A DNA stretch of 39,337 nt, taken from contig NW_003111989.1 in assembly GCF_000003605.2 (NCBI RefSeq), forward strand, positions 24,387 to 63,723, written 5' to 3'. Made by a program: the position numbers and the translations under genes. Each line of letters opens with the position of its first letter. The first letter of the stretch is position 1. Under the pieces are notes generated by a model. That model did no database searches. It was given only the letters and a program-made list of their open reading frames with translations, and was not told where the DNA came from. The DNA comes from Saccoglossus kowalevskii (Eukaryota; Hemichordata; Enteropneusta; Harrimaniidae). This document shows positions 1-11,004 of this stretch, in pieces.

Positions 1-2536
1 AGCTAGAGAACTTTACGGAAGCCCATAGTCGAACAGGGTCCATGTGGCATCAAAACCCGGAAATTGTCAAAGATTTTTCAAGAAAGAAAAATGTTTTGAA
101 CGGCATCAAAAGTCGTTTAATGGAATAAAAACCTCTGCCAGTCAGTTCAACGTTGTGAAAAGTGTCATAAACTCCGCAAATATCGAGATGGGTCTCACAT
201 ATGTAACGAAGTTTACTGCAAAACCTGAAAGTCTTTTCAGACGTATGACCACCTGTGTTACATTCAACCACTCACCGACAGAAAAAAGAATCTGACGATT
301 CGATGGAACAATTTGTGGAGGTTGACTCTGACAGCCATGGTAACTACGTCTTTTACGATTTTGAATGCACGACCGACAAACATTGCACTCATATTCCATA
401 ATTTTGCGTAGCAAGTATTCCACCGAATATAGAGAAGGTGTTTAATGGTCCACGTACCTTGGAAGATTTCTGCGAGTGAGTGTTAGAAAAAAAGCATAAT
501 GGGATGATTTTCATCGCGTATAATTCAAAGGGATACAATGGAATTATGATTCTGAAATACTGCCCCAATCACAAGATACTACCCGAAGTCATCATGAATA
601 GTTCAAAAGTCATGCAACTTTACAGATATCAAATTCATAGATAACTTGAATTTCCTGCCCATGGTTCTATCTAAACTTCTAGACCTTCGAAATAGATGAG
701 TTACACAAGGTTTTTTCCCCCCATTGTTTCCCAGAACTGATGGAGACAATTACAGGGGACCGATACCAGGTGCTCGTTATTTTTACCCAGATGGTATGAA
801 GGAATATGCTAGAAAGACATCTACACATGTACAATGGAGAAGTAAGGCCATTGCATCACGATCGCTTCCTTGTGCAACGTGATATTTAAAAAGAATTTCC
901 TGACTCCTGACACAATTGGGAATGTGCCTGAGAAAGGCCTCAGATCTCAGCGCCCAGAATCAATCCGCAGATGCTATAAGATGGATGGAATACGAGGCAC
1001 ACGTCAATAACACGCGCATTCAACATGTTCGTAATTGCAGAAGGGAGATGAAAATTGGACCTTATTACGCAGACGTATATTATGCTTTTACAGAAACCTT
1101 GTATGAGTACAACGGTTGTTACTTCAATAGTTGCCCAAAGTGTTTTCCCAGAAGGAATGAGACGAATCACAAGAATGAACTCAGTATGACCTCCCTCTAC
1201 GAGGGAAAAACGGTTGAAATCGATGGATACTCGCTAGTTACCGTGTGGGAATGCGAAAAACAATCACAAATTCAAGAGGTTTGTCGGAAACTTAGATATG
1301 CAGCCTCTACCTGTACATCAATAAGGCCTCTCGATATCCTGTTGGCCACCAGACAGTCGTAACTAAAAACTTTATCGCCAAACCCACGGACTATTTCGGT
1401 ATTATCAACTGCGACATTTTACCTCCCAGGAGATTTATATACCAGTTCTACCTTTCAGAGTGTACAACAAACTGATGTTGCCACTGTGTTCCAAATGTGC
1501 GGAAACCATGAATCAAGACGAATGTCACCATGGTGTCAATGAACGCTAGCTGACGGGTGTTTGGTGCACTCCAATATTGGAAAAGGCTGAAGAAGTATGG
1601 TATTGCATCACCAAGGTATACGAAGTTTGGCATTACGATGAGTCGGTAACCTACAACCCCGAGACAGGAGAAATTATTGAAGGGTTCTTCACTGAGTACA
1701 TCAACATGTTTCTGAAAATTAAACAAGAGTCTTCCGGTTATCCAGAGTGGTGTCGCACTGAAGAAGACCAAACCATCTACATCCAAGGGGATCGCGAAAG
1801 AGAAGGTATCGTCCATGACAGAAGCAAAACAATCACCAATCCAGGCCTCAGTGCTAAAGCTAAATCTCAACTCATTCTGGAGAAAGCTGGGACAGAGATC
1901 AAACTTTGGACAGAACATGTATGTAGAAACAGCCACCAAACTGTTGGAAATGTTGATGTAGTGCAAAGTACATCACAGATCTTTCTTTTGTCTCTGACAA
2001 GGGATTCTTGTCCAGCACTGCGATAAAGAACACTACATTACCGAAGCACCCAAAACGAACGTTGTACTGGCTGCCATGGCGACTTAAACTCTACAGTGTT
2101 ATGGAGAAATTAGGTAGTAGAGTCTTATACTTTGACACAGATTCCATCATTTACATCCAGCGAGATGGAAAATGGGATCCACCGAAGGGTGATTATCACA
2201 GAGATCCGATGAGGGAAATAACTCCAGCAGATAATTTCATCACAAATTTTATATCGCAAGGACCAAAGAATTACACGTACCAACTACACAAACCAGACAA
2301 AAGTGGGAACTAGAGGGTGTGTAAAGTGAGAGGGTACACCCTCAAAAACAGAAATCAACTGGAAATTAATTTTGACTCCATGAGTCGACTTGTTCGGAGA
2401 ACAAGCGATCCTCTACAAAGACCCCGACAAATAGCGTGCAAGGGAGATAGAATATTCAATAGCAAAAACGTATAGTTTAGTGTATGGCAAACGAGTGATA
2501 CAAGATGATTACTGTACCCTTCCATACGGTTTCTAA
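1..2536 (+). pseudogene. Polinton/Maverick protein-primed DNA polymerase B, decayed, 5' end outside the window
   Basis: In the family this enzyme replicates the Polinton (adintovirus-like) genome from a protein primer. Segments of the protein lie in order in all three plus frames. Cys/His zinc-knuckle-like segments come at about 60-260. The exonuclease I motif FYDFECTTD is at 351-377. The stretch ending in GCYFNSCPKC and WECE lies in 916-1260. A motif A relic ICSLYLY is at 1296-1316, with TAG at 1293-1295 where the catalytic Asp codon would be expected. An FGIINCDILPP segment is near 1400, and motif C YFDTDS is at 2128-2145. The C-terminus VYGKRVIQDDYCTLPYGF ends at a TAA at 2534-2536. Stops (for example near 398) and repeated frame changes make it a pseudogene. 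The family assignment is firm from order and motifs. The exact number of lesions would need an alignment. Confidence 0.9.
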
Positions 2537-2762
2537 AAAATATAAATAGAAGCGAGATCATCGGTTACCCTCTATTCATCCATTTGAATCTTGAACATTT
2601 ACATGAACATCACATTTACATGAGTTCTACTAAATCGGGCGTGGTTCTATCACTCGTCTATTCTAGCTTATGTACACTGCCTTATTTTGTTTTAAACTGG
2701 ATGTTGAAAAAGAACATTGAAGAACGTAAAAGAGGCGTGATAACGAGCCAGGTCATATTATA
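2537..2762 (+). other. Spacer between polymerase and ATPase relics, with a TATA-like box
   Basis: TATAAATA lies just after the polymerase stop, near 2540. It may be the old promoter of the next Polinton gene, but this is inference from position only. A short open frame at 2584-2781 shows no recognisable domain and probably covers the lost N-terminus of the ATPase. Confidence 0.3.
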
Positions 2763-2935
2763 TCGTCATGAATGTTTTTAGTCAAACAGATATTAGAACA
2801 ATGTGACAGCATCATATCTCCACCACCAGATGTTATCTATTGGTGTTATGCACGGCGAGTTTCAGCCAGCTTTTTTTGGAAAAGTGCCTTGAATTCGTTT
2901 TATCGAAAGTGTAGAACAATTGACCCAGCTAAAAG
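2763..2935 (+). pseudogene. Polinton packaging-type ATPase, internal remnant
   Basis: The residues LVKQILEQCDSIISPPPDVI followed by YWCY (frame starting near 2772) match the segment directly after the Walker A loop of the FtsK/HerA-type DNA-packaging ATPase of Polintons. This ATPase is thought to load DNA into capsids. Only about 50 residues survive against roughly 200 or more in intact family members. The glycine-rich Walker A loop is not readable upstream, and the Walker B part is missing because the next gene starts near 3003. A frame change near 2865 separates the last recognisable piece. It is clearly dead, and the assignment rests on this one conserved stretch. Confidence 0.72.
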
Positions 2936-3002
2936 TACGCATTCGAATGAACATACTTTCATCTCAAGTACCGATAGTGTATGTGAGAAAGATATATTTC
3001 AT

Positions 3003-3325
3003 CATGTCAACCCCCATGCGAAAGTACGCTGATTTCCTGTCTGTATTGCACAAGGCCAACTCGAAACAACAAAAGGGAATAAGTGATGTAGCCTCTAGTG
3101 ACTTGATAGTGTCTGTGCGAATGTTCGCTCAATGTATTGAATGAGAATGCTCAGCTCTCACCCAGTCAAAGAAGAAAATTGGCGTTGTATTTGAAACATC
3201 TCCGAGAACTGTCCAATAAGAAACTCAAGAAAAAGAAAAAAATCTGGTTCAGAAAGTTTATTTCTGAACGCCTTAATTGCTCCCTTAATTTCGAGCATAC
3301 TCCTTCGCCTACTCGGTCTTAAATA
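3003..3325 (+). pseudogene. Small basic Polinton protein, adenovirus pX-like
   Basis: An ATG at 3003 opens with STPMRKYADFLSVLHKAN. After a frame change it continues as LSPSQRRKLALYLKHLRELS and ends in a Lys-rich run at about 3200-3245. This is the usual pattern of the short basic protein found next to the ATPase in animal Polintons/adintoviruses, which has been compared with adenovirus core protein pX. Intact copies normally end in a hydrophobic glycine-rich tail, and here that tail is not readable. At least one frameshift lies near 3140. The function is inferred from published comparisons with virion DNA-condensing proteins and is not shown by this sequence. Confidence 0.62.
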
Positions 3326-3388
3326 GATGGAATCCGTGGCTTTAGTCCATGCTGAGCTATTATCTACCATCCAAATCCAGGATGCTCA

Positions 3389-3870
3389 AATGACGAGACC
3401 TGTGGCTGTGATCATTGACCTCGCTGGGTAGAGACATGAACGACATAACGCAAATGGGAGAGTTGCCTGAAGACGAAAAGGTCACACTGTACCAACAAGT
3501 TCCACGCAAGTACTTGTTGTTGTGGGAGAAGAAAAAGGAACTGATTCTCCGTTACACAGCAATTACCCAGCGCTGTCACTGTAGTCGATCAGGAATCTCA
3601 AACCGACAAAGGTGGTGTGCCAGATCAAATTACATCCGAGGTCTTACAAAAAAGTGAAGCTCCTACTTCAAAAAGTTAAACAGAACCAACTGGTCAACTG
3701 GGTTGAAAACGATGAATTAATCATAGGTGGACAATCCGTGCCAGGCACGCACGCCATCGAATTTCAACGCCACAGGTTGGAGAGAATTTGTCGAAGCTAT
3801 GAAAATGTCAAATGTTTCACGAGACCTTGTTGGCAATACGGATCGGTGGTCTTACATTTATAGCAACACA
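3389..3870 (+). pseudogene. Conserved Polinton protein of unknown function, frameshifted
   Basis: ATG at 3389 begins MTRPVAVIIDLAG and meets a stop. The reading continues in another frame as RDMNDITQMGELPEDEKVTL, then as VNWVENDELIIGGQSVPGTH, and finally in a third frame as ATGWREFVEAMKMSNVSRDL ending GNTDRWSYI near 3862. The sequence of elements (N-terminal helix, trypto-glutamyl block, P-G-T/S block, then a G-W and N-V block ending in R-W) is the pattern of a protein found beside the pX-like gene in many animal Polintons. No biochemical role is established that I can name. There are at least two frameshifts and one stop. Confidence 0.6.
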
Positions 3871-4079
3871 CTCAAGGGGAGAGTTCCACAGCAACGCGGT
3901 CCCCATGTGGTTTCCACTCCCATTCATTCTCGACACACTTGGGTGATGTATTAAATAGAACCTCGTCGCATTGCCTCGATCTCACTTTGGTACAGTCGGT
4001 CATGCTGGATCCACAATGTCTCACTTTGCTTGTTTATCGAACGTATCCACTGCCTCTGCACTTGTGAAATAATAAGAAG
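3871..4079 (+). other. Polinton spacer without a readable gene
   Basis: About 210 bases separate the previous relic from the integrase. All frames are interrupted and I see no motif. A TTAAATAG box near 3951 may be an old promoter element. Confidence 0.3.
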
Positions 4080-5343
4080 ATGGGCACCGTCCTAGACGAA
4101 CTGTTTCATGATGTCCAAAGTCCTGGAAGTTTGAATTCCCTTTATGCTGCTGTAAAAAAACAAGGATAGGAAAAAAAATAACCAAGTCAGACGTGAGGAA
4201 GTGGATGAGTAAACAGGATACATATACTCAGCACAGACCCTCTAGACGGTCCTTTAAATGAAGGAGGGTGGTGGTTTTCCAAGTGGACAAGCAGTGGGAG
4301 GCCGATCTAAGCGATCACTCCTCAATATCCAGATAAAAGGATAAAAGTTCCTATTGACGTGTATCAACGTTTTTCGAAATATGCTTTCGTCTTACCTTTG
4401 AAAGACAAGAGATGGGCGAGTTTGGTCGAGGCATTTCGGAAAATACTCGAGAAGGGGCGTCGCCCCACTGTTTGCACATGGGCAGAGGAACTGAATTCAC
4501 CAACAGACTTTTTCAGAACTACCTCACGAGCGAAGACATTAAGTTCTTCACTACAGGCAATGAGACTAAAGCCAGCATTGTGGAGAGATACAACAGAACC
4601 ATCAAGGGAAAATGTTCAGATATTTCACAAAGAACAACACGTTGACTTATCTGCCTGTATTAGACAACATGGTACATTCTTACAACAATACCCATCACAT
4701 ATAATATAATATAATATATAAATACCAAACATATAAACACCAAACCCTCACTCGTTACCTACGTGAACCAGAAAAAAGGTCAGAGACATATTGTACGGTG
4801 ATCTAAGCACAGGGAAAAGAGGGAGGAAGAAGTAGAAGATTTATAAACTCGGTGACAGAGTCAGAATCAGTAAAACACGTTTTCAAGAAAGGATACTTGC
4901 CCAATTGGACCGAAAAGGTATTCACGATTGTTGGACGCCTTAACACGCAACCACCTGTTTAAGAAATTTCAGATTACAATGGTGAAATGTTGGAAGGTAC
5001 TTTCTACGAAGAATAACTTCAGAAAATCGTAAAGGGTGATGATGCATTGTACGTTGTGGAGAAAGTGCTGTGCAAGAGAAAACGTAAAGGCCGCATGGAA
5101 TATTTCGTTAAGTGGCGAGGGTATGAATGGGACAGCTGCAGTCCAATGAAATGGCCTATCTGCAGTCCAATGAAATGGTCTAGCTATAGTCCTATAGAAT
5201 GGACTAGCTTCCGTCGTATGAAATGGACTAGCTGCAGTTTCATTAAATGGGACAGCTGCAGTCCAATTAAATGGCCTAGCCGCAGTCCAATGAAATGGTG
5301 TAGCTGCAGTCTTTTTAAATACAGCCATGACATTCAATGTTAA
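4080..5343 (+). pseudogene. Polinton DDE integrase with C-terminal chromodomain, decayed
   Basis: This retrovirus-like integrase inserts the element. The ATG at 4080 starts MGTVLDELFHD. The segment KSDVRKWMSKQD and the first catalytic Asp (WEADL, GAT at 4304-4306) follow. The core then reads YAFVLPLKDK and GTEFTNRLFQNYL. The residue expected to be the second catalytic Asp, three before the GTEF block's Thr, reads Gly (MGRGTEF). The Glu of the third site survives in SIVERYNRT (about 4575-4602). After several breaks, FKKGYLPNWTEKVFTIVGRL (about 4880-4940) and GEMLEGTFYEE are readable. A chromodomain YVVEKVL...MEYFVKWRGY lies at 5050-5126. Its C-terminal helix is missing because the frame runs into the 24-bp tandem array and stops at 5341-5343. 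Frameshifts near 4400 and 4640 and stops near 5010 make it inactive. Confidence 0.88.
5134..5325 (+). repeat. 24-bp minisatellite, 8 degenerate copies, abutting the chromodomain
   Basis: Units begin AGCTGCAGTCCAATGAAATG and recur every 24 bases without indels from 5134 to about 5325, the last one partial. Because 24 is a multiple of 3, the chromodomain frame stays open through the array (repeats of the type SCSPMKWP) and the opposite strand is open as well. Copies differ by several bases, so the array is not very recent. Confidence 0.85.
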
Positions 5344-7370
5344 ACCTGGAACCTGCACTAATACTGATACTAGCTGCAATACTCTCGTCTTTGGTCTAAA
5401 CTGGAGACTATGCGTACTATGGTGCATTTTCATAGTAAATCGCGTGTTTTTGTCAGTTAAACTCTGGCGTGACAAAAAGAGCAAACATTATTAATTTAAA
5501 CTTTAAATTGTTGTGAGTTGTTGTAACAGGACACTGATTGATGGATCCAGCTTTTTTGTGCGTCCAATCAAATCATTTAATTTAACTGAGGTCAAATACA
5601 GTTTTCCTAAAATGGCCATGCAAAAGTTTGTAGGGGCGGCGTAAATCGGACAATGACTTTGGGCTGGTTATAACAATAAATCAGTCAACATGTGAACAAG
5701 GGATTAAGTACTAGTTTGCGTTTGCGTTGATAAAACCGCATATTTGTTTAACCTACACACCAAGTATCAAAGCAATGTAGCTGATAGTGTCCAAGAAGAA
5801 GTTGAAAATAACATTTTTATCAAAAATTACCAATATGTTCGCTTAAAATAGAGAATTGAAGATACCGTCACAAAATTAAAACAAATCTGACACAGATCAA
5901 TCCAATGTATGTGCACTATCAATATCAGCGCTGTATAGCAAATTGTGTCACAGTAGAAGTCTACTGTAGAAAGTTTCAGAAAATCTCTATGTAACATTAT
6001 TCTAAGTAGCAACCCTCCTTGAGCATATTAATAGTTTATGGTAGCTAATTTGCATAATTGTTGGTGGATCATCTTCTCATGATCAATTTCCATCTACACA
6101 CATCGTGGCAGGTACACAACAAAAATCTAGTCAAACGTTTCAGTGGGTTTGAGAAGAAGTCGCTCACATCCAGACAGGCAGATAGACAGACTTTAGACGC
6201 TGGACACATCACGATAGTTAAAGCAGTGAATTGTGAGGAGTTATTCGGAAAAAAATGTGCGATTATATAGTAGCCGTTCCCCCGCTGTGCTCACTCCCTG
6301 ACGGTTGATCACTTAGTTGTAATATTTCGCAAGATTTCCCCCAAGAAAGTAGTATTTCCATGAGTATATTTTGATCCGGAGGTTTGATTCTATAACCTTT
6401 CCACCACTAGAATTTCTCGTCCAAATTGTCCTGCCTTTGTTTCTAACATTCTTCAATATTTCTGAAAAGGAACCCTAATTTTGGAGAAAACAGACCCAAT
6501 TTGTGTCATTTTCAGTTTTTACTCAAAAAAATATGGTTATCTTTTTCCGAAGGAGAGTATTAACTATAAACTCGACTTTTTTGTGTGAATTTGTGCGGAA
6601 AGGGAGAATTGATGGTAAAAAGAATAAGCAACACAACCTGTAAACGAGACAATCCAAAACGACACTAGCTGTGAAAGGTTAATTTTGTCTCAGAACTGGC
6701 ACCAAGTTTGAAACATGACCAATTGCTAAAATAGGGGTCCGTTGGTATCCGATAGAGATCCGTTGGTATCCGAACGCCAGCATAGCAGGTCGTTATTAAG
6801 ATTTCTCTGACTGATAATGGTTGAACAGTAAAGGAACACAGTAACACAATGTAATAATGTATAGATTCTTAAAAATATTTTATTCCAAGAAACAAATAAT
6901 TCAAAAAACATAATTTCTTTGATTGAATTAAATAACTTTACACTGTACTTTCTCCCCAAAATAATACCTGTACACATCACGTGACCTTAGATTCAATTAT
7001 CCGATACATGAATAAAAATACAGAGCTGTCAGTTTTAACGACAAGTGTACCCTCAAAGGAGTAAAGGTAACTTAACTATATAATTCAAGTTACAACTTGA
7101 TACACTCTTATTGTGTTTACAACTAACAATTGGCAAATCACTGTAAAGTTATGTATATCACTTCACCACATTCACTGAAAAACACAGAGTGACCCCCTTT
7201 TTCATTACAAAATATTTTTAGCAAATAAAGAATTTATATAAGGTGAAAATAAACTTTGGTATTATTGCCATTTCAAATTGGCCGATGAGGGTAAAATATA
7301 TACAATGCTTGATGTAATTACGGAAGGGGTGTGTGGAGTCCCTGAGAACGATCACAATCATGTAACACTG
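5344..7370. other. Non-coding stretch after the Polinton relic
   Basis: No open frame of protein character is visible. A Polinton terminal inverted repeat cannot be identified because the other end is outside the window. The part at 6060-6230 runs into GACAGGCAGATAGACAGAC, a pattern often seen at the ends of short dispersed repeats in marine invertebrates. I cannot name the family. A 21-bp period duplication lies at 6738-6773. Confidence 0.5.
6738..6773. repeat. Short tandem duplication, period 21 bp
   Basis: TCCGTTGGTATCCGA occurs at 6738-6752 and again at 6759-6773, separated by TAGAGA. Confidence 0.8.
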
Positions 7371-7390
7371 ATGTAGCCGCCTTGTCGACG

Positions 7391-8680
7391 GCCCCATCTC
7401 ATGGCACAAATGTAGCCACCTTCTTGGCGGCCCCATCTCATGGCACATATGTAGCCGTCTTGTCGGCGGCCCCATCTCATGGCACATATTTAGCAGCCTT
7501 GACAGCGGCCCCATCTCATGGCACATATGTAGCCGTCTTGTCGGCGGCCCCATCTCATGGCACATATGTAGCCACCTTGTTGGCGGCCCCATCTCATGGC
7601 ACATATGTAGCCGTCTTGTCGGCGGCCCCATCTCATGGCACATATTTAGCAGCCTTGACGGCGGCCCCATCTCATGGCACATATGTAGCCGTCTTGTCGG
7701 CGGCCCCATCTCATGGCACATATGTAGCCGTCTTGTCGGCGGCCCCATCTCATGGCACATATGTAGCCGCCTTGTTGGCAGCCCCATCTCATGGCACATA
7801 TGTAGCCATCTTGTCGGCGGCCCCATCTCATGGCACATATGTAGCCGCCTTGTCGGCGGCCCCATCTCATGGCACATATGTAGCCGTCTTGTCAGCTGCC
7901 CCATCTCATGGCACATATGTAGCCTCCTTGTCTGCGGCCCCATCTCATGGCACATATGTAGCCATCTTGTCAGCGGCCCCATCTCATGGCACATATGTAG
8001 CCGTCTTATCGGCGGCCCCATCTCATGGCACATATGTAGCCGCCTTGTCGGCGGCCCCATCTCATGGCACATATGTAGCCGTCTTATCGGCGGCCCCATC
8101 TCATGGCACATATGTAGCCGCCTTGTCGGCGGCCCCATCTCATGGCACATATGTAGCCGTCTTGTCGGCGGCCCCATCTCATGGCACATTTGTAGCCGCC
8201 TTGTCAGCGGCCCCATCTCATGACACATATGTAGCCGTCTTGTCGGCGGCCCCATCTCATGCCACATATGTAGCCGCCTTGTCGGCGGCCCCATCTCATG
8301 GCACATATGTAGCCGTCTTGTCGGCGGCCCCATCTCATGGCACATATGTAGCCGCCTTGTCGGCGGCCCCATCTCATGGCACATATGTAGCCGCCCCATC
8401 TCATGGCACATATGTAGCCGCCTTGTCGGCGGCCCCATCTCATGGCACATATGTAGCCGTCTTGTCGGCGGCCCCATCTCATGGCACATATGTAGCCGCC
8501 TTGTCGGCGGCCCCATCTCATGGCACATATGTAGCCGCCCCATCTCATGGCACATATGTAGCCGCCTTGTCGGCGGTCCCATCTCATGGCACATATGTAG
8601 CCATCTTGTCGGCGGCCCCATCTCATGGCACATATGTAGCCGCCTTGTCGGCGGCCCCATCTCATGGCACAAATGTAGCC
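7391..8680 (+). repeat. 39-bp minisatellite, 34 units, built of dyads
   Basis: Each unit starts GCCCCATCTCATGGCACA and has a period of 39. From 7391 to the last unit at 8654 there are exactly 31 full units plus two 27-bp short units, with no other indel. The parts are CCAT-CTC-ATGG, the palindrome ACATATGT, and GCCGCC-TTGTC-GGCGGC, a 6-bp stem with a 5-nt loop. Many neighbouring units alternate between GCCGCC and GCCGTC at the stem, giving a 78-bp dimer. A 156-bp four-unit block is doubled near the start. The first and last units share the variant CACAAATG. Because 39 is divisible by 3 and the unit lacks stops, long frames are open on both strands (7382-8749 plus, 7218-8672 minus). I do not regard these as genes. 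Confidence 0.95.
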
Positions 8681-10384
8681 ATTATGCCGGTACAATCACG
8701 TGATATTGAGGTTTATGAGTGGATTGTAATGCTTATCTACTGTATTTAGTAAATTTAGTGTTATCTAGTATTACGGTATTGTTTCTTGATATATTATGAT
8801 ATACGTAACGTAACGACGACACAATGCCGCCATCTTCAATCATGATATGTGCCAAACAGTGAGTATGGTGATATTCAGTCCACTAATCCACTGAACGGTT
8901 TTCGGGGTCGATAAAAGAGTTCTATTAAGCGCATTTGATAAGCCATAAAGTAGGTTTCCCTGTCATACCAGTAAAATACTCAAATGAGTTTGTGTCCGAA
9001 CACATTTAATAGTATGCATTCCCTGCATCCTTAAAAAGCACAAAATAACATGACGTATACACAAGTTGACACCACGTACGTCGTCTTAAATTGAACAACA
9101 TGGAGAACCATTATCTATCTCTAGAACCAAATAAACTATTTGATAATAATGTAAGTAGTACGTACATAAAAGTGCAAAAACCGAAATAAACATATAAATA
9201 CTATTGACAAACTGTTCAAGTTCCCGCGCATATGAAACATCCTGTTTTCATATTTTTATATTTCTCCGTTACCATGGTATTTTGATTTACAAAAGGCTAT
9301 TCTATTTTGTAAATTGGTGAGATTTTTTTAGATATCTGTTTCCAATCATGGTAAAAGTTGTAACTGCTAAGAATCCTAATAGTTTAACGTCGCCCATAAT
9401 AACGGTTAAACGACGACAATTGTTGTAGACGAACCTGGTTCAACTACTTACATTAACATACTGTATAAACCATAACTTATTTTGTGAGTTTTAAATAATT
9501 TAGGAACGTGGACTCTGTGGTCTCCAACTAACCTATAAGTTCGATCTCTAATGTGGGCTAAGTACCGTTGTCAAAAACATTAAACAATGGAACGTTTTGC
9601 TATGACGCGTAGGTTTTGTAAAACCAGTACTGTTACTACATTGTGCAATGTTTTATCATTGAGCTATGTATATAAAAGACGTGATCGTCATATATATTTA
9701 AAAACGGTTAGCATGTTACAATTAAAATGGTTAGAAAATCTAAACTTTTCGCTCAGTATGAAATGCACATTCATTGACAATCGGACACTATCGTTTAAAC
9801 TGGCCATAGGCATCCTCTGAATGCAGCCGAATTCGACAAGATAACACTACAGTCAAAATTCGACAAGATCAGATGACGCTAGAGCTGACATTCAGGAGCT
9901 ATAGTTCCCTGGTATATATCAAGGTCATATGCTTTGATACTGAGAGTCGCGATAATGCAAAATTTGCCATATCGTAAATATAGTAACAGCACATAAATAC
10001 ATAAGCTTCGTGTTCCATAGTCAACTGTTTGCTATGGGGCACTGGGTAACGCAAAGCACTGTGTATGTAAAATACGGGGCCGAGGTCAGCCTCTTATCCG
10101 ATATATACGGCAATGTTTCAGTCGAATTCGTTTGAGACTCACTGGTTGTTATCGGTGACATGCTGATCCAGGGATTATGGTGGTATTGTAGAACAAACTG
10201 AGCCGCCTGGAGAAAACAACCACAATACGTCATAATCTGAGTTCCTTGGTTCAGGCATATATTCATCTTGTGCCACGTGACAAATGTGTGCAGCAGATAT
10301 AAACACTTTACAAACACGTCCAAATAAATAAACAACATGTTATATACGTTTCCATCACGAATAAATATCCATCATCAGTTGCTC
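8681..10384. other. Flank between the 39-bp array and the CUB-LDLa gene, holding its 3' UTR
   Basis: This is downstream of the minus-strand stop codon at 10385-10387, so the proximal part should be 3' UTR. I see no minus-strand AATAAA close to the stop. An ATTAAA lies near 9005-9010, which would imply a 3' UTR of about 1.4 kb, but this is weak. A 105-codon minus frame at 10021-10338 has no recognisable domain and probably lies in the UTR. Confidence 0.4.
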
Positions 10385-10782
10385 TTATAACTTCTGGGGC
10401 AGGTCAACAGATTCGTGACTGTGGTGGTACATAACACCTGAGCCCAGGTGATGTGTCCCTCCGTTGTGATACATTGGGTATCCTGCAAGAGACGGGTACG
10501 GCGACGTGCTTGGTGGTGGGGGAGGGGCGTGCGCGTTAGGATATCGAGGAATCGGCGAGTGACTGTGACTGTTGTGATTGTGATTAGAATGGTTCGGATA
10601 CGATGTTGGTCGAGAAGCTGTGTTGTTGTTATGACTACCGTTGCCAGATTTACGCAATCTACAGCAGCATACAATACATACGATCAGTATGATAAGGAAA
10701 ACGACTCCAATTGTGGCTCCCACGATGGCGACCACGCCGATCCCAAGCACTCCAACGCCGAGAGCGAAAATTCCTGGAGGTG
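10385..10782 (-). CDS. CUB-LDLa membrane protein, exon 4: transmembrane helix and cytoplasmic tail
   Basis: This is the last coding exon of the four-exon minus-strand gene (residues 220-351). A pyrimidine-rich acceptor ending TTTGTTTTCAG lies just above 10782. The first codon is split after base 1, matching the LDLa exon donor, and gives Ala. The reading frame ends in TAA at 10385-10387. Residues about 224-257 form one long hydrophobic helix rich in Gly and then Ile/Val (GVGVLGIGVV...IILIVCIV). CCCRLRK follows, a Cys cluster beside basic residues that marks the cytosolic side and a likely palmitoylation site. The tail of about 91 residues is rich in His, Asn, Ser, Tyr and Pro, includes a five-proline run and several His pairs, and ends DLPQKL. 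No known tail domain is visible. The protein is a type I membrane protein by topology. Confidence 0.9.
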
Positions 10783-10907
10783 CTGAAAACAAACGGAAAA
10801 AAGATAAGAATATGAATTTACATATAAATGCAACAATTCAATCACAGTATTATTATTTCTTTAAGAGATCCTGTTTGTGTTTTGTTTTGTTTTGTTTTTC
10901 AAATTGT

Positions 10908-10909
10908 AA

Positions 10910-11004
<95 letters not shown>

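Noticed and set aside
2584..2781. Hydrophobic 65-codon frame between polymerase and ATPase relics
   Set aside because: Position and decay suggest the lost ATPase N-terminus, and no separate gene is supported.
7218..8749. Two very long repetitive open frames on opposite strands
   Set aside because: They result from a stop-free 39-bp unit divisible by three. There is no domain, splice context or independent sign of coding.
10021..10338. 105-codon minus frame below the stop codon
   Set aside because: Most likely chance frame in the 3' UTR. There is no domain.
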